Shown: one piece after another, positions 1-7,180 of the stretch
Numbering within the stretch: the stretch's first letter is position 1
Layout: every line of letters begins with the position of its first letter
Assembly (NCBI GenBank): GCA_946803715.1
Contig: CAMPET010000016.1
Span: 436,187-449,065 of the forward strand
Reading direction: 5' to 3'
Length of the DNA stretch: 12,879 nt
Source of the DNA: Beroe ovata
Taxonomy: Eukaryota; Ctenophora; Nuda; Beroida; Beroidae
Made by a program: the position numbers and the translations under genes
The notes under the pieces: generated by a model
What the model saw: only the letters and a program-made list of their open reading frames with translations
What the model was told of the DNA's origin: nothing
Databases searched by the model: none

Positions 1-114
1 TGTCCACCACTATGGTAATGTCCACCACTATGGTAATGTCCACCACTATGCTAATGTCCACCACTATGGTAATGTCCACCACTATGGCAATGTCCACCAC
101 TATGCTTATGTCCA
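1..114 (+). repeat. 18-bp tandem repeat, six units plus a partial one
   Basis: Six consecutive 18-bp units starting tgtccaccactatg begin at 1, 19, 37, 55, 73 and 91, followed by six bases of a seventh. They differ only in the last four bases (gtaa, ctaa, gcaa, ctta). The unit is a multiple of three, so copy changes keep the frame. Read from base 2 each unit gives VHHYGN or VHHYAN. Read from base 3 it gives STTMVM-type units, but that frame stops at 117-119 unless spliced at 115. The frame from base 1 is closed by TAA in most units. The array runs off the left edge, so total copy number is unknown. Confidence 0.95.
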
Positions 115-263
115 GGTAGGGACGTGGTGGATGTCAAGGACAGACGATCCACTCCAACTGGCGACAGACTGGAACAACTACAGTACGATAAAGTGGCCCG
201 GTAACCCGCTCTCTTCGCCCGTGGCGTGTGGGAGACAGTATGAGCTGTGTCAGACCCTGTCAG
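2..263 (+). CDS. Gene A, penultimate exon (partial, 5' end outside window)
   Basis: The frame from base 2 is open from the window edge. It codes about six VHHYGN-type hexapeptides and then a non-repetitive stretch that includes WWMSRTDD and ends near CQTLS. I do not recognise a family. The exon is proposed to end at 263, where CAG is followed by GTGAAC, a good donor, splitting a codon after its first base (phase 1). Without splicing, the frame would run on to a TGA at 353-355. Splicing is preferred because the acceptor at 563-564 restores the same phase and leads into a clear transmembrane segment. A second possible donor, CAG|GTAGGG at 115/116, would drop the unique part. His/Tyr/Gly repeats of this kind occur in secreted or surface proteins, but function cannot be assigned. 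Confidence 0.55.
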
Positions 264-564
264 GTGAACATTATATCATCGTGGGTTGTGCTCACTTGAC
301 AACTTCACTTGAAGTTGTGGTTCCTGGGACATGCTTGCATGCCATGACCAAATGAAGGCTGACACAACATGGACATTACAACACCTGTTACAGTAGCTTC
401 ACACACAATCATTCTTACTCTTTTCACCACGATAGTCTGATCCATATTCCATCGATCATGTCATCCCTATTTTCGACCGCCAATCATGCCACGTGCGCAC
501 TGACTATGAGGAGTCCTCAATCATGCCATGTCCCTCAATCACGTGACTCTGTGTGACTTTTCAG
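264..564 (+). other. Proposed phase-1 intron of gene A
   Basis: It begins GTGAAC after CAG and ends in a pyrimidine run, gactttTCAG, giving a 301-bp intron. Inside are two copies of caatcatgcca (481 and 519) and two CACGTG palindromes (490 and 540). Both junctions split a codon after its first base, which is why this pairing was chosen. Confidence 0.55.
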
Positions 565-662
565 ATGCCATCGCTAAGATAACCCTCATGGCTCTCGTGT
601 GTATAGCATTCCTCTTTGGGGTCCTGGTACGACTCTATCTGTACAATAGAACAAACAAGTGA
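565..662 (+). CDS. Gene A, last exon: single transmembrane helix and short tail
   Basis: With the G from the previous exon, the exon codes 33 residues and stops at TGA 660-662. After DAIAK comes a hydrophobic run, ITLMALVCIAFLFGVLV, long enough to span a membrane. It is followed by RLYLYNRTNK, a basic tail. The positive residues just after the helix favour the tail being cytosolic, with the repeat region outside or in the lumen (positive-inside rule; inference). It has no ATG of its own at the frame start and is too short for ordinary ORF calling. The alternative is a chance hydrophobic frame, but the acceptor, phase match and basic flank together make a real exon more likely. Confidence 0.6.
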
Positions 663-1326
663 CGGAGATTGTTAACACCACTGCTACAGAAATGCTATCG
701 TGATGCGATGACACCACGCAAGAGAGCATATTGACACCGCGAGAGAAAGTCACAACCAGAATCAATCCTCTCCGTCCGCTTATCTCCTTGCGCTTTCTCG
801 AACTTACGGCAATAGATTGTAATACATAGCTGATCCGGACAACTGCAAATGGTCAGTTATTGATGGGCTTGTGAATGTAAATGAGTCATGGTTGTAAAAT
901 GAACATTGAACAATGGGAGAGACGTGATGCCCACAAAATCTAAACTTCCGGATTTCCAGAACCTTACTTGGATATTTCCTCTTTGGCTGCACACTTATCC
1001 ATTAATATTCACGCTGCAACTTGAGCTGAGCTTTTGATCTGTTGAATTTCTCCACAAAGCATCTTTCCGTATCCAAGCCTTCTTTATCATTGAGATAGAA
1101 TGACATAGGTTCCCAATAGCTAATGAACATCGGAATGGAACTGGCTTGAGTCCTGTACTTTGAATTGTTTTAGTTCGCAATTCATTAATTTTGTGTTTAA
1201 TATGAACTATCCGTGAATGAAAGTATCGATGTAGGATCTGTCATAATATCTTCAAAAAGTATGGACACTATCAAGCCACCAAAACTTAGAACTCACTATT
1301 ATCTCATCATGCGATTCCGCATTCAG
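663..1326. other. Non-coding stretch between gene A and gene B
   Basis: It should hold the 3' untranslated region of gene A and intergenic or intronic DNA. No AATAAA was seen on the + strand here. Small open frames on the minus strand at 804-992 and 995-1180 have no splice context or recognisable content, and I treat them as chance. Confidence 0.6.
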
Positions 1327-1571
1327 AAATACCAAAAAAATCACAAATTGAATTTGATTTCACCGCCACCAATTACCAGCTGAAAGTCAAATCAATTAGA
1401 TATACGGTGACTCCTGCGCGGATTCAGGATATCCCAGCATGGGGAATTAGAGGAGACGCTGCTGCACCTAGTGCAGATAGGAGCCGTCTGAAGCTGGTTG
1501 TCAGGGGTTACCGAGTATATGGTGTGTGTATCAAGCCTCTGTTTCCCGATGTCCACGAGTGGCCAGCCTGA
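1327..1571 (+). CDS. Exon-like open frame without a start codon (possible upstream exon of B)
   Basis: This frame is open from 1290 to TGA 1569-1571 with no in-frame ATG. An acceptor-like cattcAG ends at 1326; another, attaccAG, ends at 1379. The translation looks protein-like rather than low-complexity: FDFTATNYQLKVKSIRYTV near the start, later RLKLVVRGYRVYGV, with alternating hydrophobic residues that suggest beta strands. A weak phase-0 donor, CGA|GTATAT at 1514/1515, would let it splice in frame to 1864, the start of the next long frame. About 94 codons without a stop can occur by chance in a window this size, so it stays a candidate. Confidence 0.33.
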
Positions 1572-1863
1572 GTGGATGGAACGCTACATGAACTCCCATT
1601 CCATGCCACACATGTAATGATGAATCTAATCATACATATACTATCTTTCAGTCATACTTCACGGGCAGTGAAAGGTGATACACTTCCGATTTTATTTTCA
1701 TAATTCACATTGTGTCCCGTGTTCTTTGTGATTGATTTCTACTGGGGCGATCAGTTGAACATTTTATCGTATTTCAATAATCGTACCGAATCATATTTAG
1801 AGACTACCGTACTCAGACATAGTGACATTTGTAACAAGTCACCCCAGTGGTGGAAAGTGACAG
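1572..1863. other. Probable intron or 5' flank of gene B
   Basis: AT-rich sequence without a convincing frame. Acceptor-like AGs lie at 1846-1847 (accccAG) and 1862-1863 (gtgacAG). Only the second keeps the downstream frame open, because TGA at 1858-1860 closes it above. Confidence 0.45.
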
Positions 1864-2480
1864 TCCAGATTCCACACCATGCATAGTGGAAGGGAAACCC
1901 AAAGCCCACGTGGGCGTCACAGATCAGATTCCGTTATCAGCACCGGTTACCATGTGAACAGATCAGATTCCGTTATCAGCACCGGTTACCATGTGAACAG
2001 ATCAGATTCCAGCACTGCTGACCTATTTGAGGAGGATCTGGTTTCCAAACTGGGCGTGTCCCCTGAGTTGAGGAGGGACAGTATACAGGACGATGTGGAC
2101 ACTGTCCCGTTCACCGGGCCCTGGCAGATCGGTTCGGCCCGGGAGGTAGGGACCCGGCGGAACTCGACTGGTATCACGGGGACGCTTGTGGAGAAGGGGG
2201 AACTAGGGAGTCGAGTTGACACAGCGTGTACTGAGTTGAGGGAGGAATACCAGGAAAACGTGGTTGGGTCGTCCAGCTCAGCGTCATGTGACATGGACTC
2301 AGCGTCTTGTAACATTAACATGGACTCAGTGTGTAACATGCCCAACATGGACCCAGTGTGTAACATAGCGTGTAACATAGCGTGTAACGAAGCAGACTCA
2401 ATACTATGTAACGTGATGGTGGACCGTAGCGTAACACCGTGTCACACCTCCTATATGACTGACACCCGTGTAACGGACAG
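1864..2480 (+). CDS. Gene B, main exon: Ser-rich repeats and Cys-Asn-rich region
   Basis: This is the longest open frame in the window; unspliced it runs from ATG 1879 to TGA 2512-2514 (211 residues). The ATG at 1879 has A at -3 and could be the true start. The frame is open back to 1861, so an exon starting at 1864 is equally possible. In order, from the ATG: a basic stretch with RGRHRSDS; two identical RSDSVISTGYHVN units and a third partial one; an acidic part, DLFEEDLVSKLGVSPELRRD; RRDS and RRNS, which fit the basophilic kinase pattern RRxS; then a stretch with seven cysteines, mostly as Cys-Asn, around residues 135-180. The exon ends at ACAG|GTTAGT (2480/2481), a strong donor, in phase 2. 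I recognise no domain. The composition suggests a disordered, possibly phosphorylated region. Confidence 0.75.
1921..2010 (+). repeat. 39-bp coding tandem duplication
   Basis: Units at 1921-1959 and 1960-1998 are identical, followed by the first 12 bases of a third (1999-2010). Each unit codes 13 residues, RSDSVISTGYHVN, so the duplication keeps the frame. Identity at every position, including third codon bases, points to a recent duplication or to homogenisation. Confidence 0.95.
2281..2414 (+). repeat. Degenerate Cys-Asn coding repeat
   Basis: Loose copies of an acatggactcagygt-like unit and of tgtaacatagcg (exact tandem pair at 2358-2369 and 2370-2381) encode MDSASCN, MDSVCN, MDPVCN, then NIACNIACNEA. 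Seven cysteines are spaced irregularly, so this is not a zinc-finger or EGF pattern. Confidence 0.8.
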
Positions 2481-2726
2481 GTTAGTGAACATTGTCCTGG
2501 AAACTGCCTCCTGAGGAGTGCTCGGCACACAGCTTGATCTTTTCGGATTATTTAACCGTTTTTGTGTTTGACATAACACTGTGAATGTGATAATTCGAAA
2601 TCGAAATAGCTTGATTTTGGAAGTCGTGATAGACTTTAGCAGAAAATAAGTTAGATCACTATTGATTTTGGCCGATAGCAATTGACTAATGACTAAGTAG
2701 TCACGTGAGACACAAATTTGTTTCAG
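2481..2726 (+). other. Phase-2 intron of gene B
   Basis: It starts GTTAGTGA and ends tttgtttcAG, giving 246 bp. The exon before it leaves AG of a codon and the exon after supplies G, so an AGG (Arg) codon is made. Donor, acceptor and phase agree, making this the best-supported intron in the window. It carries one TCACGTGA palindrome (2701-2708) close to the acceptor. Confidence 0.75.
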
Positions 2727-2944
2727 GAAAACGGCTGTCCAGAATTACGGCCCATCATGCACTCCTCCCAATGGCAGTGCCATAGTAACCCACAGTGGTG
2801 CCACTGCCATAGCAACGCATGGTGGTGCCACAGCTACGACACGGCGACGTGACGGCGGTTGTCAAGGTGACGGTGGCACTCAGTATAGCACTCATCATGG
2901 CGATAGCCACCAGTACGACTTCATTGCAGTCAGTTACATAGCAG
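2727..2944 (+). CDS. Gene B, second exon: Gly/Ala/Thr/His repeat region
   Basis: After the shared Arg codon, the frame reads KTAVQNYGPSCTPPNG. Two nine-residue repeats follow, AIVTHSGAT and AIATHGGAT. Then come a basic TTRRRDGG and a His/Gln/Tyr-rich end, HHGDSHQYDFIAVSYIA. The proposed end is GCAG|GTACAC (2944/2945), phase 1. Unspliced, the frame would run to TGA 3022-3024 through a T/G-rich stretch that looks intronic, so splicing is preferred. A second donor-like site lies at 3005/3006. The complementary strand is also open (2755-2997), but no splice sites support it. No family is recognised. Confidence 0.65.
2779..2832 (+). repeat. 27-bp coding tandem repeat, two units
   Basis: Units at 2779-2805 and 2806-2832 share gccatag, aac and ggtgccac at matching positions and encode AIVTHSGAT and AIATHGGAT. 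They have diverged, so this is older than the 39-bp duplication in the previous exon. Confidence 0.85.
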
Positions 2945-3290
2945 GTACACTTTATAACTGTATAAGTGTTTGTGTATATGGCGCGTGTTTGTGGCATGTT
3001 TGTAGGTATAATTGCTGTTTGTGAACACCGTGTGTTAGTGAATATTGTACAATTAGAGTGCTGGTCGCCAGTCGGGTACTCAATTAATTAATTAGTTTCA
3101 TTTTTCAATCTCTCATTTGCGGCGTAGTTGTGGGTTAAGCGGCATGGACAAAGTTTATCATATTCCAAAAAATGAATTTAGTAAAAACGCGGCATATGTT
3201 CGAATGATGAGGTGTTTTAATGATACCTCACCGTGTGAAAGTTGAGTTTAATCTGGGAGTTAAGATAGATTCCTCTCAGTTATAAAATTC

Positions 3291-3322
<32 letters not shown>

Positions 3323-3479
3323 TCTGTGTGTGTGTGCTGTAACTGTTTCCTTGAGTGAGCGAGTGTTTCTCCAAAACTATAGTTTACGAGTATGTGTTGA
3401 GTGTTTTCCGTAACTGTTCTCCCCAACTTGAAGTAATTAACTTTGATTATCATTGATTATCGTTCTTTTCTTGGTATAG
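2945..3479 (+). other. Proposed phase-1 intron of gene B with GT microsatellite
   Basis: It runs from GTACAC to a strong pyrimidine-rich acceptor (gttcttttcttggtatAG). It contains a GT microsatellite at 3291-3340, interrupted once by a C. Confidence 0.45.
3291..3340 (+). repeat. GT dinucleotide microsatellite
   Basis: About 50 bp of nearly uninterrupted TG, with one A early and one C at about 3324. It is likely to vary in length between individuals. Confidence 0.95.
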
Positions 3480-3517
3480 GTGTTGTTAGTTTGGCCCTGT
3501 GTTGCATCATAATGTAG
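3480..3517 (+). CDS. Gene B, proposed last exon: hydrophobic C-terminus
   Basis: After the acceptor ending at 3479, the phase-1 frame reads VVSLALCCIIM and stops at TAG 3515-3517. Joined to the end of the previous exon (DFIAVSYIA, then Gly), it makes about 20 mostly hydrophobic residues ending exactly at the C-terminus. That is the shape of a tail anchor or of a GPI-attachment signal. The acceptor is strong and the phase fits, but the exon is very short, so a chance match is possible. If the previous exon is not spliced, the protein would instead end at 3024. Confidence 0.4.
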
Positions 3518-3622
3518 CATCAGAATGTATGCAAGCATGTTTCTGTCCAATTTGCCAGCAAATTTCACACGAGAATCGTTTCTATACACAGCAAAATGTG
3601 TACATCTATTCTTACAAGCCGT

Positions 3623-3985
3623 GTACAATGTACAAAGTACATGATGTACTTATTTAACAAAGTACATGGTGATTCACATTTCATAGCTCAAACGTACACC
3701 GCATTCCACACACTGCTACAGTAACTGTGTCACGTGATCGAGATATACTGGGTCACGTGCTACGCGCGCCGCGCGTTTGGTTGTGAAATGTGAGAAACTG
3801 AGTGTGGACTCACGCATTCACACACTGTTTGCGCTAGTTTGTCGTGAACGTGTTCTTTTGATATAAGTGGTGCTTGATCAATTTCATTTTTGTTGTACTG
3901 TACAAGCGGTTTTCATTTCATGTACAAAGCAGGCCACACACACACACACACACACACAAAGTACACACAGTACACAGTACACACA
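3623..3985. repeat. GTAC-rich stretch with CA microsatellite
   Basis: GTAC recurs many times: five between about 3623 and 3667, with caaagtacatg present twice; more at 3895-3925; and a run gtacacacagtacacagtac from 3961. A pure CA microsatellite lies at 3935-3958. Confidence 0.8.
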
Positions 3986-4774
3986 CACAGAAACCGATTG
4001 CACACTTTTCATTAGATCGGTGGTTTGCGTGATTTGTGTTATGAAGTAGTCAATGACTATCTTACTTCAATGTTATCTTACTTCTCCCACGTGTAGCCAT
4101 AGGTGGGGGCCTATACACCATGACTGCTCCACTGAGAGTTTATAAAGATGAACTGTTGATTACTGTATGATCGTGAATGTGCATTGCTGTAAGTGGCTGT
4201 CTAAGTGTCTCACAGTTCTATGTTGTCACTTCTCTGTCAGTGTCGCCCATTTCATTGAACACATGTCTCAGCTTATTTCCTGCGCACCCTTGCTCGAATG
4301 CCTTGGGCGAATCTTCGATTAATGATTCCTCATTTTGTATGATATTCATTAGCAACATTGCTCTGTAGTCTGTATGGGCTATTTTCCTGGAGAACGCTTA
4401 CTTTTTTCTGAATTCTGTCACCTTTTCCGATTGCTGGACGAAAAGGCTAGATTCACACCAACATATATGCACTGTAGTCTTCAAGGTTCTCCTTCGCTCT
4501 CAACATTTTCCCAATATTTCTGCTTCAATGCGTGAAATACTGTTTATACTTTGGTTGCATATATAATCAACAAGAATTTTGGCGACTGCTTCTTCGTGAC
4601 CATATTTGTACAATTAGTAAATGACTTTCTAATTCTTATCTGTAGCGCTATTATCTATGCTATTTGTGGCTTTATCGTGCACACTTCAACCAATACCATT
4701 GTCAACAGTGTGATCACTTGTGGATGTTCCTATAATTGACTCTTGTATGTTCGTGTGCATGTGTTGTGTTTGAT

Positions 4775-4838
4775 CTGTGTGTGTGNTGTGTGTGTTTGTG
4801 TGTTTGTGTGTGTGTGTGTGTGTGTGGTGTGTGTGTCT
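4775..4838 (+). repeat. GT microsatellite with an unresolved base
   Basis: A run of GT with T and G interruptions. Base 4786 is N, so the length here may be an assembly or base-calling problem. Confidence 0.95.
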
Positions 4839-4892
4839 CACCTTTTGTCGAGAGCTAACCATTGTTCAAGTGTTCCCAGTAATTATGCAGCA

Positions 4893-4956
4893 CCATTTCG
4901 CGCACTGCGCGCGGAATGGCGCGCATATCACACTGTATTTTCAGCGCGCGCGCTGA
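4893..4956. repeat. GC-rich inverted repeats and 16-bp palindrome
   Basis: Arms 4893-4903 and 4909-4919 (ccatttcgcgc against gcgcggaatgg, one mismatch) enclose a 5-base loop. Twenty-one bases on, tcagcgcgcgcgctga (4941-4956) is a perfect 16-bp palindrome with an alternating CG core. This CpG island-like patch lies in otherwise AT-rich DNA just after a GT microsatellite. Confidence 0.85.
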
Positions 4957-5013
4957 TGCCCAATACCGTGTGTACATGCCTTGTATATCATATTTTGTAT
5001 CATCACATGTGTA

Positions 5014-5030
5014 TCAACAACAACAACAAC
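5014..5030 (+). repeat. CAA trinucleotide run
   Basis: Five or six copies of CAA in a row. In no supported frame. Confidence 0.9.
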
Positions 5031-5126
5031 TGCTTACTGCTATAATTATCTCTGGTAGTGTCGGGGAGTCACGATCCATATTGCTATACTATTGTGTGCA
5101 CCTCGACTTGTCCCGGTACTTTGCAG

Positions 5127-5236
5127 AGGAGTGGAGTCACCATCATCAGATCCTCAGTTCCTAGAACCTAGTGTGTCCTTGTTGTTTTATCCTCGATCTG
5201 TATCCATATTCATTCTACATTCCTTATATGTTGCAA
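5127..5236 (+). CDS. Candidate internal exon, unassigned
   Basis: Acceptor ggtactttgcAG ends at 5126 and donor GCAA|GTAAGG follows 5236. The frame between is open (phase 2 in, phase 1 out) and reads GVESPSSDPQFLEPSVSL, then a hydrophobic part with FILHSLYVA. Read through, the frame goes on to TAA at 5275-5277. It could be an upstream exon of the gene that follows, but the proposed start of exon C1 does not share its exit phase unless another acceptor is used (6130/6131). No family recognised. Confidence 0.25.
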
Positions 5237-5361
5237 GTAAGGAATACCAATCGGGATACAAAAATCATGAGCAGTAAGACGTCTAATGTCGACTGTCCGG
5301 TGGTTTAACTCTGGAAACACTATTCCAGCCATTGATATCAACCATTTATCAGTCCTGACTC

Positions 5362-5396
5362 ACTAACCATATACTAACCATATACTAACCATATAC
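5362..5396 (+). repeat. 11-bp tandem repeat, three units
   Basis: Exact units actaaccatat at 5362, 5373 and 5384. Two copies of TACTAAC and one of CACTAAC arise, matching the intron branch-point consensus. The array ends in tatacAG at 5398. Confidence 0.95.
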
Positions 5397-5881
5397 AGTG
5401 TCGCATCCGACACGCATGAATCGTACTAATCCTGTCAATTAGAACACCTCATTACTATCATGATCACACCATCCTTACTGTACTGCTAGTGATGATGAGC
5501 CTGCGTGATTTCCCACTAAATAGCCACTGTCACACAGTCTGTCAAACTTCGTGCCGTGACACCAACATATTCATCAATAGAAGTATTATTGCTTGTTGTA
5601 TATTATATATCTGAATATTATCTTCTTAATGGTCACGTGAAACGATTACATATTGATATATTACTGTCATATTTACATGATTTTCCACACGATATTGGAG
5701 TGTGTGCTTGTAGGTTATTCGTCAATGTGAGCAATTGTTTACTTGTCCCTAGTCCTGATTTGCTTAGCATCATTATCACTCACTCATTATCGTAGTAAGC
5801 ACCCTCACATCTCTCTGCTTCGATTCGTTTTATCCCCTTTTCTAGATACCTTTTCGATCGATAATATGGGTCGGTTATATC

Positions 5882-5904
5882 GAGGATATCGATAGGATAT
5901 CCTC
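5882..5904. repeat. 9-bp perfect inverted repeat
   Basis: Arms gaggatatc and gatatcctc with the 5-base loop gatag. Short, but perfect, and 88 bp upstream of another hairpin. Confidence 0.8.
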
Positions 5905-5991
5905 TGGCATTTCATTTTTGGATCCATTGCCACAGAATTTAGGATAGTGATTTGGATTCCTTGTTCACGCAACAAATTCTTGTTAAAAACG

Positions 5992-6022
5992 AGAAAGGAA
6001 ATAACAATGTTATTTCCTTTCT
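5992..6022. repeat. 14-bp perfect inverted repeat with 3-base loop
   Basis: Arms 5992-6005 (agaaaggaaataac) and 6009-6022 (gttatttcctttct) pair fully around loop aat. The right arm starts the long pyrimidine-rich tract leading into exon C1, so in RNA the hairpin would cover part of that splice signal. Confidence 0.9.
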
Positions 6023-6098
6023 TCCTAAACCGATTCTCCCCCTCCTTATTTCCTGCCATTATTCCCGCAAGACCATGGACAATACTTCTCCCGCCTAG

Positions 6099-6259
6099 CT
6101 CCCCCGCCCTCACACCCGCCGTTCTCGAAGAGGGGGAAGTGTGCAATGTCATGCCCGCTCCACCTGTCACACTCAATGACTTGTATGAGGGAACGAATGC
6201 GGAGAAGGACATCCTGGTGTTTAAACTCGGGGATCTCGTTGTTCTCAAGATAGCACAAG
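6099..6259 (+). CDS. Exon C1 of a helical protein gene (tentative FIRRM-like)
   Basis: The exon ends at CAAG|GTAAGC (6259/6260), one of the best donors in the window, in phase 1. Its start is uncertain. A long pyrimidine tract precedes acceptors ending at 6098 (cgcctAG) and 6071 (gcaAG), both phase 2, and another at 6130 (phase 1). A first exon starting at ATG 6150 is also possible. The translation includes LEEGEVCNVMPAPPVTLNDL and then KDILVFKLGDLVVLKIAQ, the last part amphipathic and helix-like. It joins in phase to exon C2. The minus strand is also open here (5805-6299), but the strong + donor and the match to C2 favour the + reading. See C2 for the family idea. Confidence 0.55.
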
Positions 6260-6453
6260 GTAAGCGCTGTGCTTTCCTTCTTAATTTCCCAATACTCACA
6301 CTCGTTATCAGTATATGACTGAAATTGATGGTTATTCGTCACAATAACTGGGGTTTGATTAGGAAAAACATCAGCGAAGGAAATATATTATTTTCTTAGG
6401 TTAGTGGGTTGCGATACGAATTCCAATAGTACAGTTCTAAATGGATTTCCTGG

Positions 6454-6494
6454 CGATGATGGTCCCTGCGGGAAACCTGCAGGGACCATCATCG
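6454..6494. repeat. 19-bp snap-back hairpin in the C1-C2 intron
   Basis: Arms 6454-6472 and 6476-6494 flank the loop aaa. Eighteen pairs are Watson-Crick and one (6470 with 6478) is G-T, so in RNA all 19 bases pair. It is too short for a normal microRNA precursor. The left-arm core gatgatggtcc also occurs in exon C2 at 7264-7274. Confidence 0.92.
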
Positions 6495-6632
6495 ACAGCT
6501 GACATTCAATTGGTAATCGAAACGTCAGTGATGACGCTCACGCTGACGGCAAAGCTACGGTATAGTGAAACTTGCAGATTTTACATACTTAACCTGAAGG
6601 AGCACTATAGTGAAGTGTGAAATGGCGAAATG

Positions 6633-6682
6633 GCACTGCAGTGTGGGTAAAAGTTTGTGAACACTGCAGTGCTTCCCCACAC
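6633..6682. repeat. Inverted repeat gcactgcagtg / cactgcagtgc
   Basis: Arms at 6633-6643 and 6662-6672 each contain the 10-bp palindrome cactgcagtg. Just outside or overlapping, gtgtggg (6641-6647) can pair with cccacac (6676-6682), giving alternative folds. It lies inside the C1-C2 intron. Confidence 0.8.
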
Positions 6683-6976
6683 ACTACTTTCCCCCTCTGT
6701 ACTATATAGGATGTGTTATTTTGGCACATACCCTGCAGTATAACAACTGCTCCACTCTCGCATGACGTCTAGTGAGCCGTGTCTTCACACGTCTGTTATA
6801 TATAGACAGAATAATAATGTGGAGGTGTGAACAACTTGGCACACAAATACCTGATTCACGTCCTGCTGATGATGGTGAAAAACACGCGTCATTGTAGCCT
6901 GTTGTAAATTTCATCAATCCGTATACGATTCCAGTGTATGATATTATTCCATTCTGTTGTTAGCTTTTTGCGCGCT

Positions 6977-6979
<3 letters not shown>

Positions 6980-7013
<34 letters not shown>
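6980..7013 (+). repeat. CA dinucleotide microsatellite
   Basis: Seventeen uninterrupted CA units, within the C1-C2 intron. Open frames on both strands run through it (6938-7231 and 6889-7215); these are translations of the repeat and are not called. Confidence 0.97.
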
Positions 7014-7015
<2 letters not shown>

Positions 7016-7180
7016 ACACTCCGCTCTGCCAACTTCGCGGCTGTTAAACCCACTGTCTTCACACACATAATACTGTTTCTGCTCACCAATAGTGTTCCAC
7101 GCTTAATAGTTACTTTTGTCACCCGCGGACCTATAGTAGCCCGCCTAATTTTGTTACCCGCCGACACCCGCCTTGCTGAG

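Larger units (their letters stand above)
3518..5126. other. Intergenic or intronic region rich in simple repeats
   Basis: No convincing gene. Frames at 3867-4049, 4177-4368, 4551-4739 and 4743-5045 either read through microsatellites or are hydrophobic translations of T-rich DNA. The contents that stand out are GTAC-rich sequence, CA and GT microsatellites, paired CACGTG sites at 3731 and 3754 next to a CG-rich run (3762-3776), and GC palindromes at 4893-4956. Confidence 0.6.

Noticed and set aside
1986-2378. 130-codon minus-strand frame, and 2315-2530 minus
   Set aside because: Both are opposite-strand shadows of the long gene B frame, driven by its repeats, with no splice support.
2755-2997. 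80-codon minus-strand frame
   Set aside because: The + strand exon here has a matched acceptor, donor and phase; the minus frame is a by-product of the 27-bp repeat.
4551-4739. 62-codon hydrophobic frame
   Set aside because: T-rich DNA gives hydrophobic translations by default, and there are no splice sites or partner exons.
5581-5713. Possible exon ending at TGTAG|GTTATT, in phase with C1
   Set aside because: The frame is open and helical (LHIDILLSYLHDF), but the acceptor (atcaatAG) is poor and the donor weak; a phase match has a one in three chance.
5805-6299. 164-codon open frame on the minus strand
   Set aside because: It overlaps exon C1, which has a strong + strand donor and an in-phase next exon. 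The minus translation is basic and low in recognisable pattern, and it extends into hairpin sequence.
6454-6494. MicroRNA precursor
   Set aside because: The hairpin is only 41 bases with a 3-base loop, too short for Drosha/Dicer processing, and has no extended lower stem.
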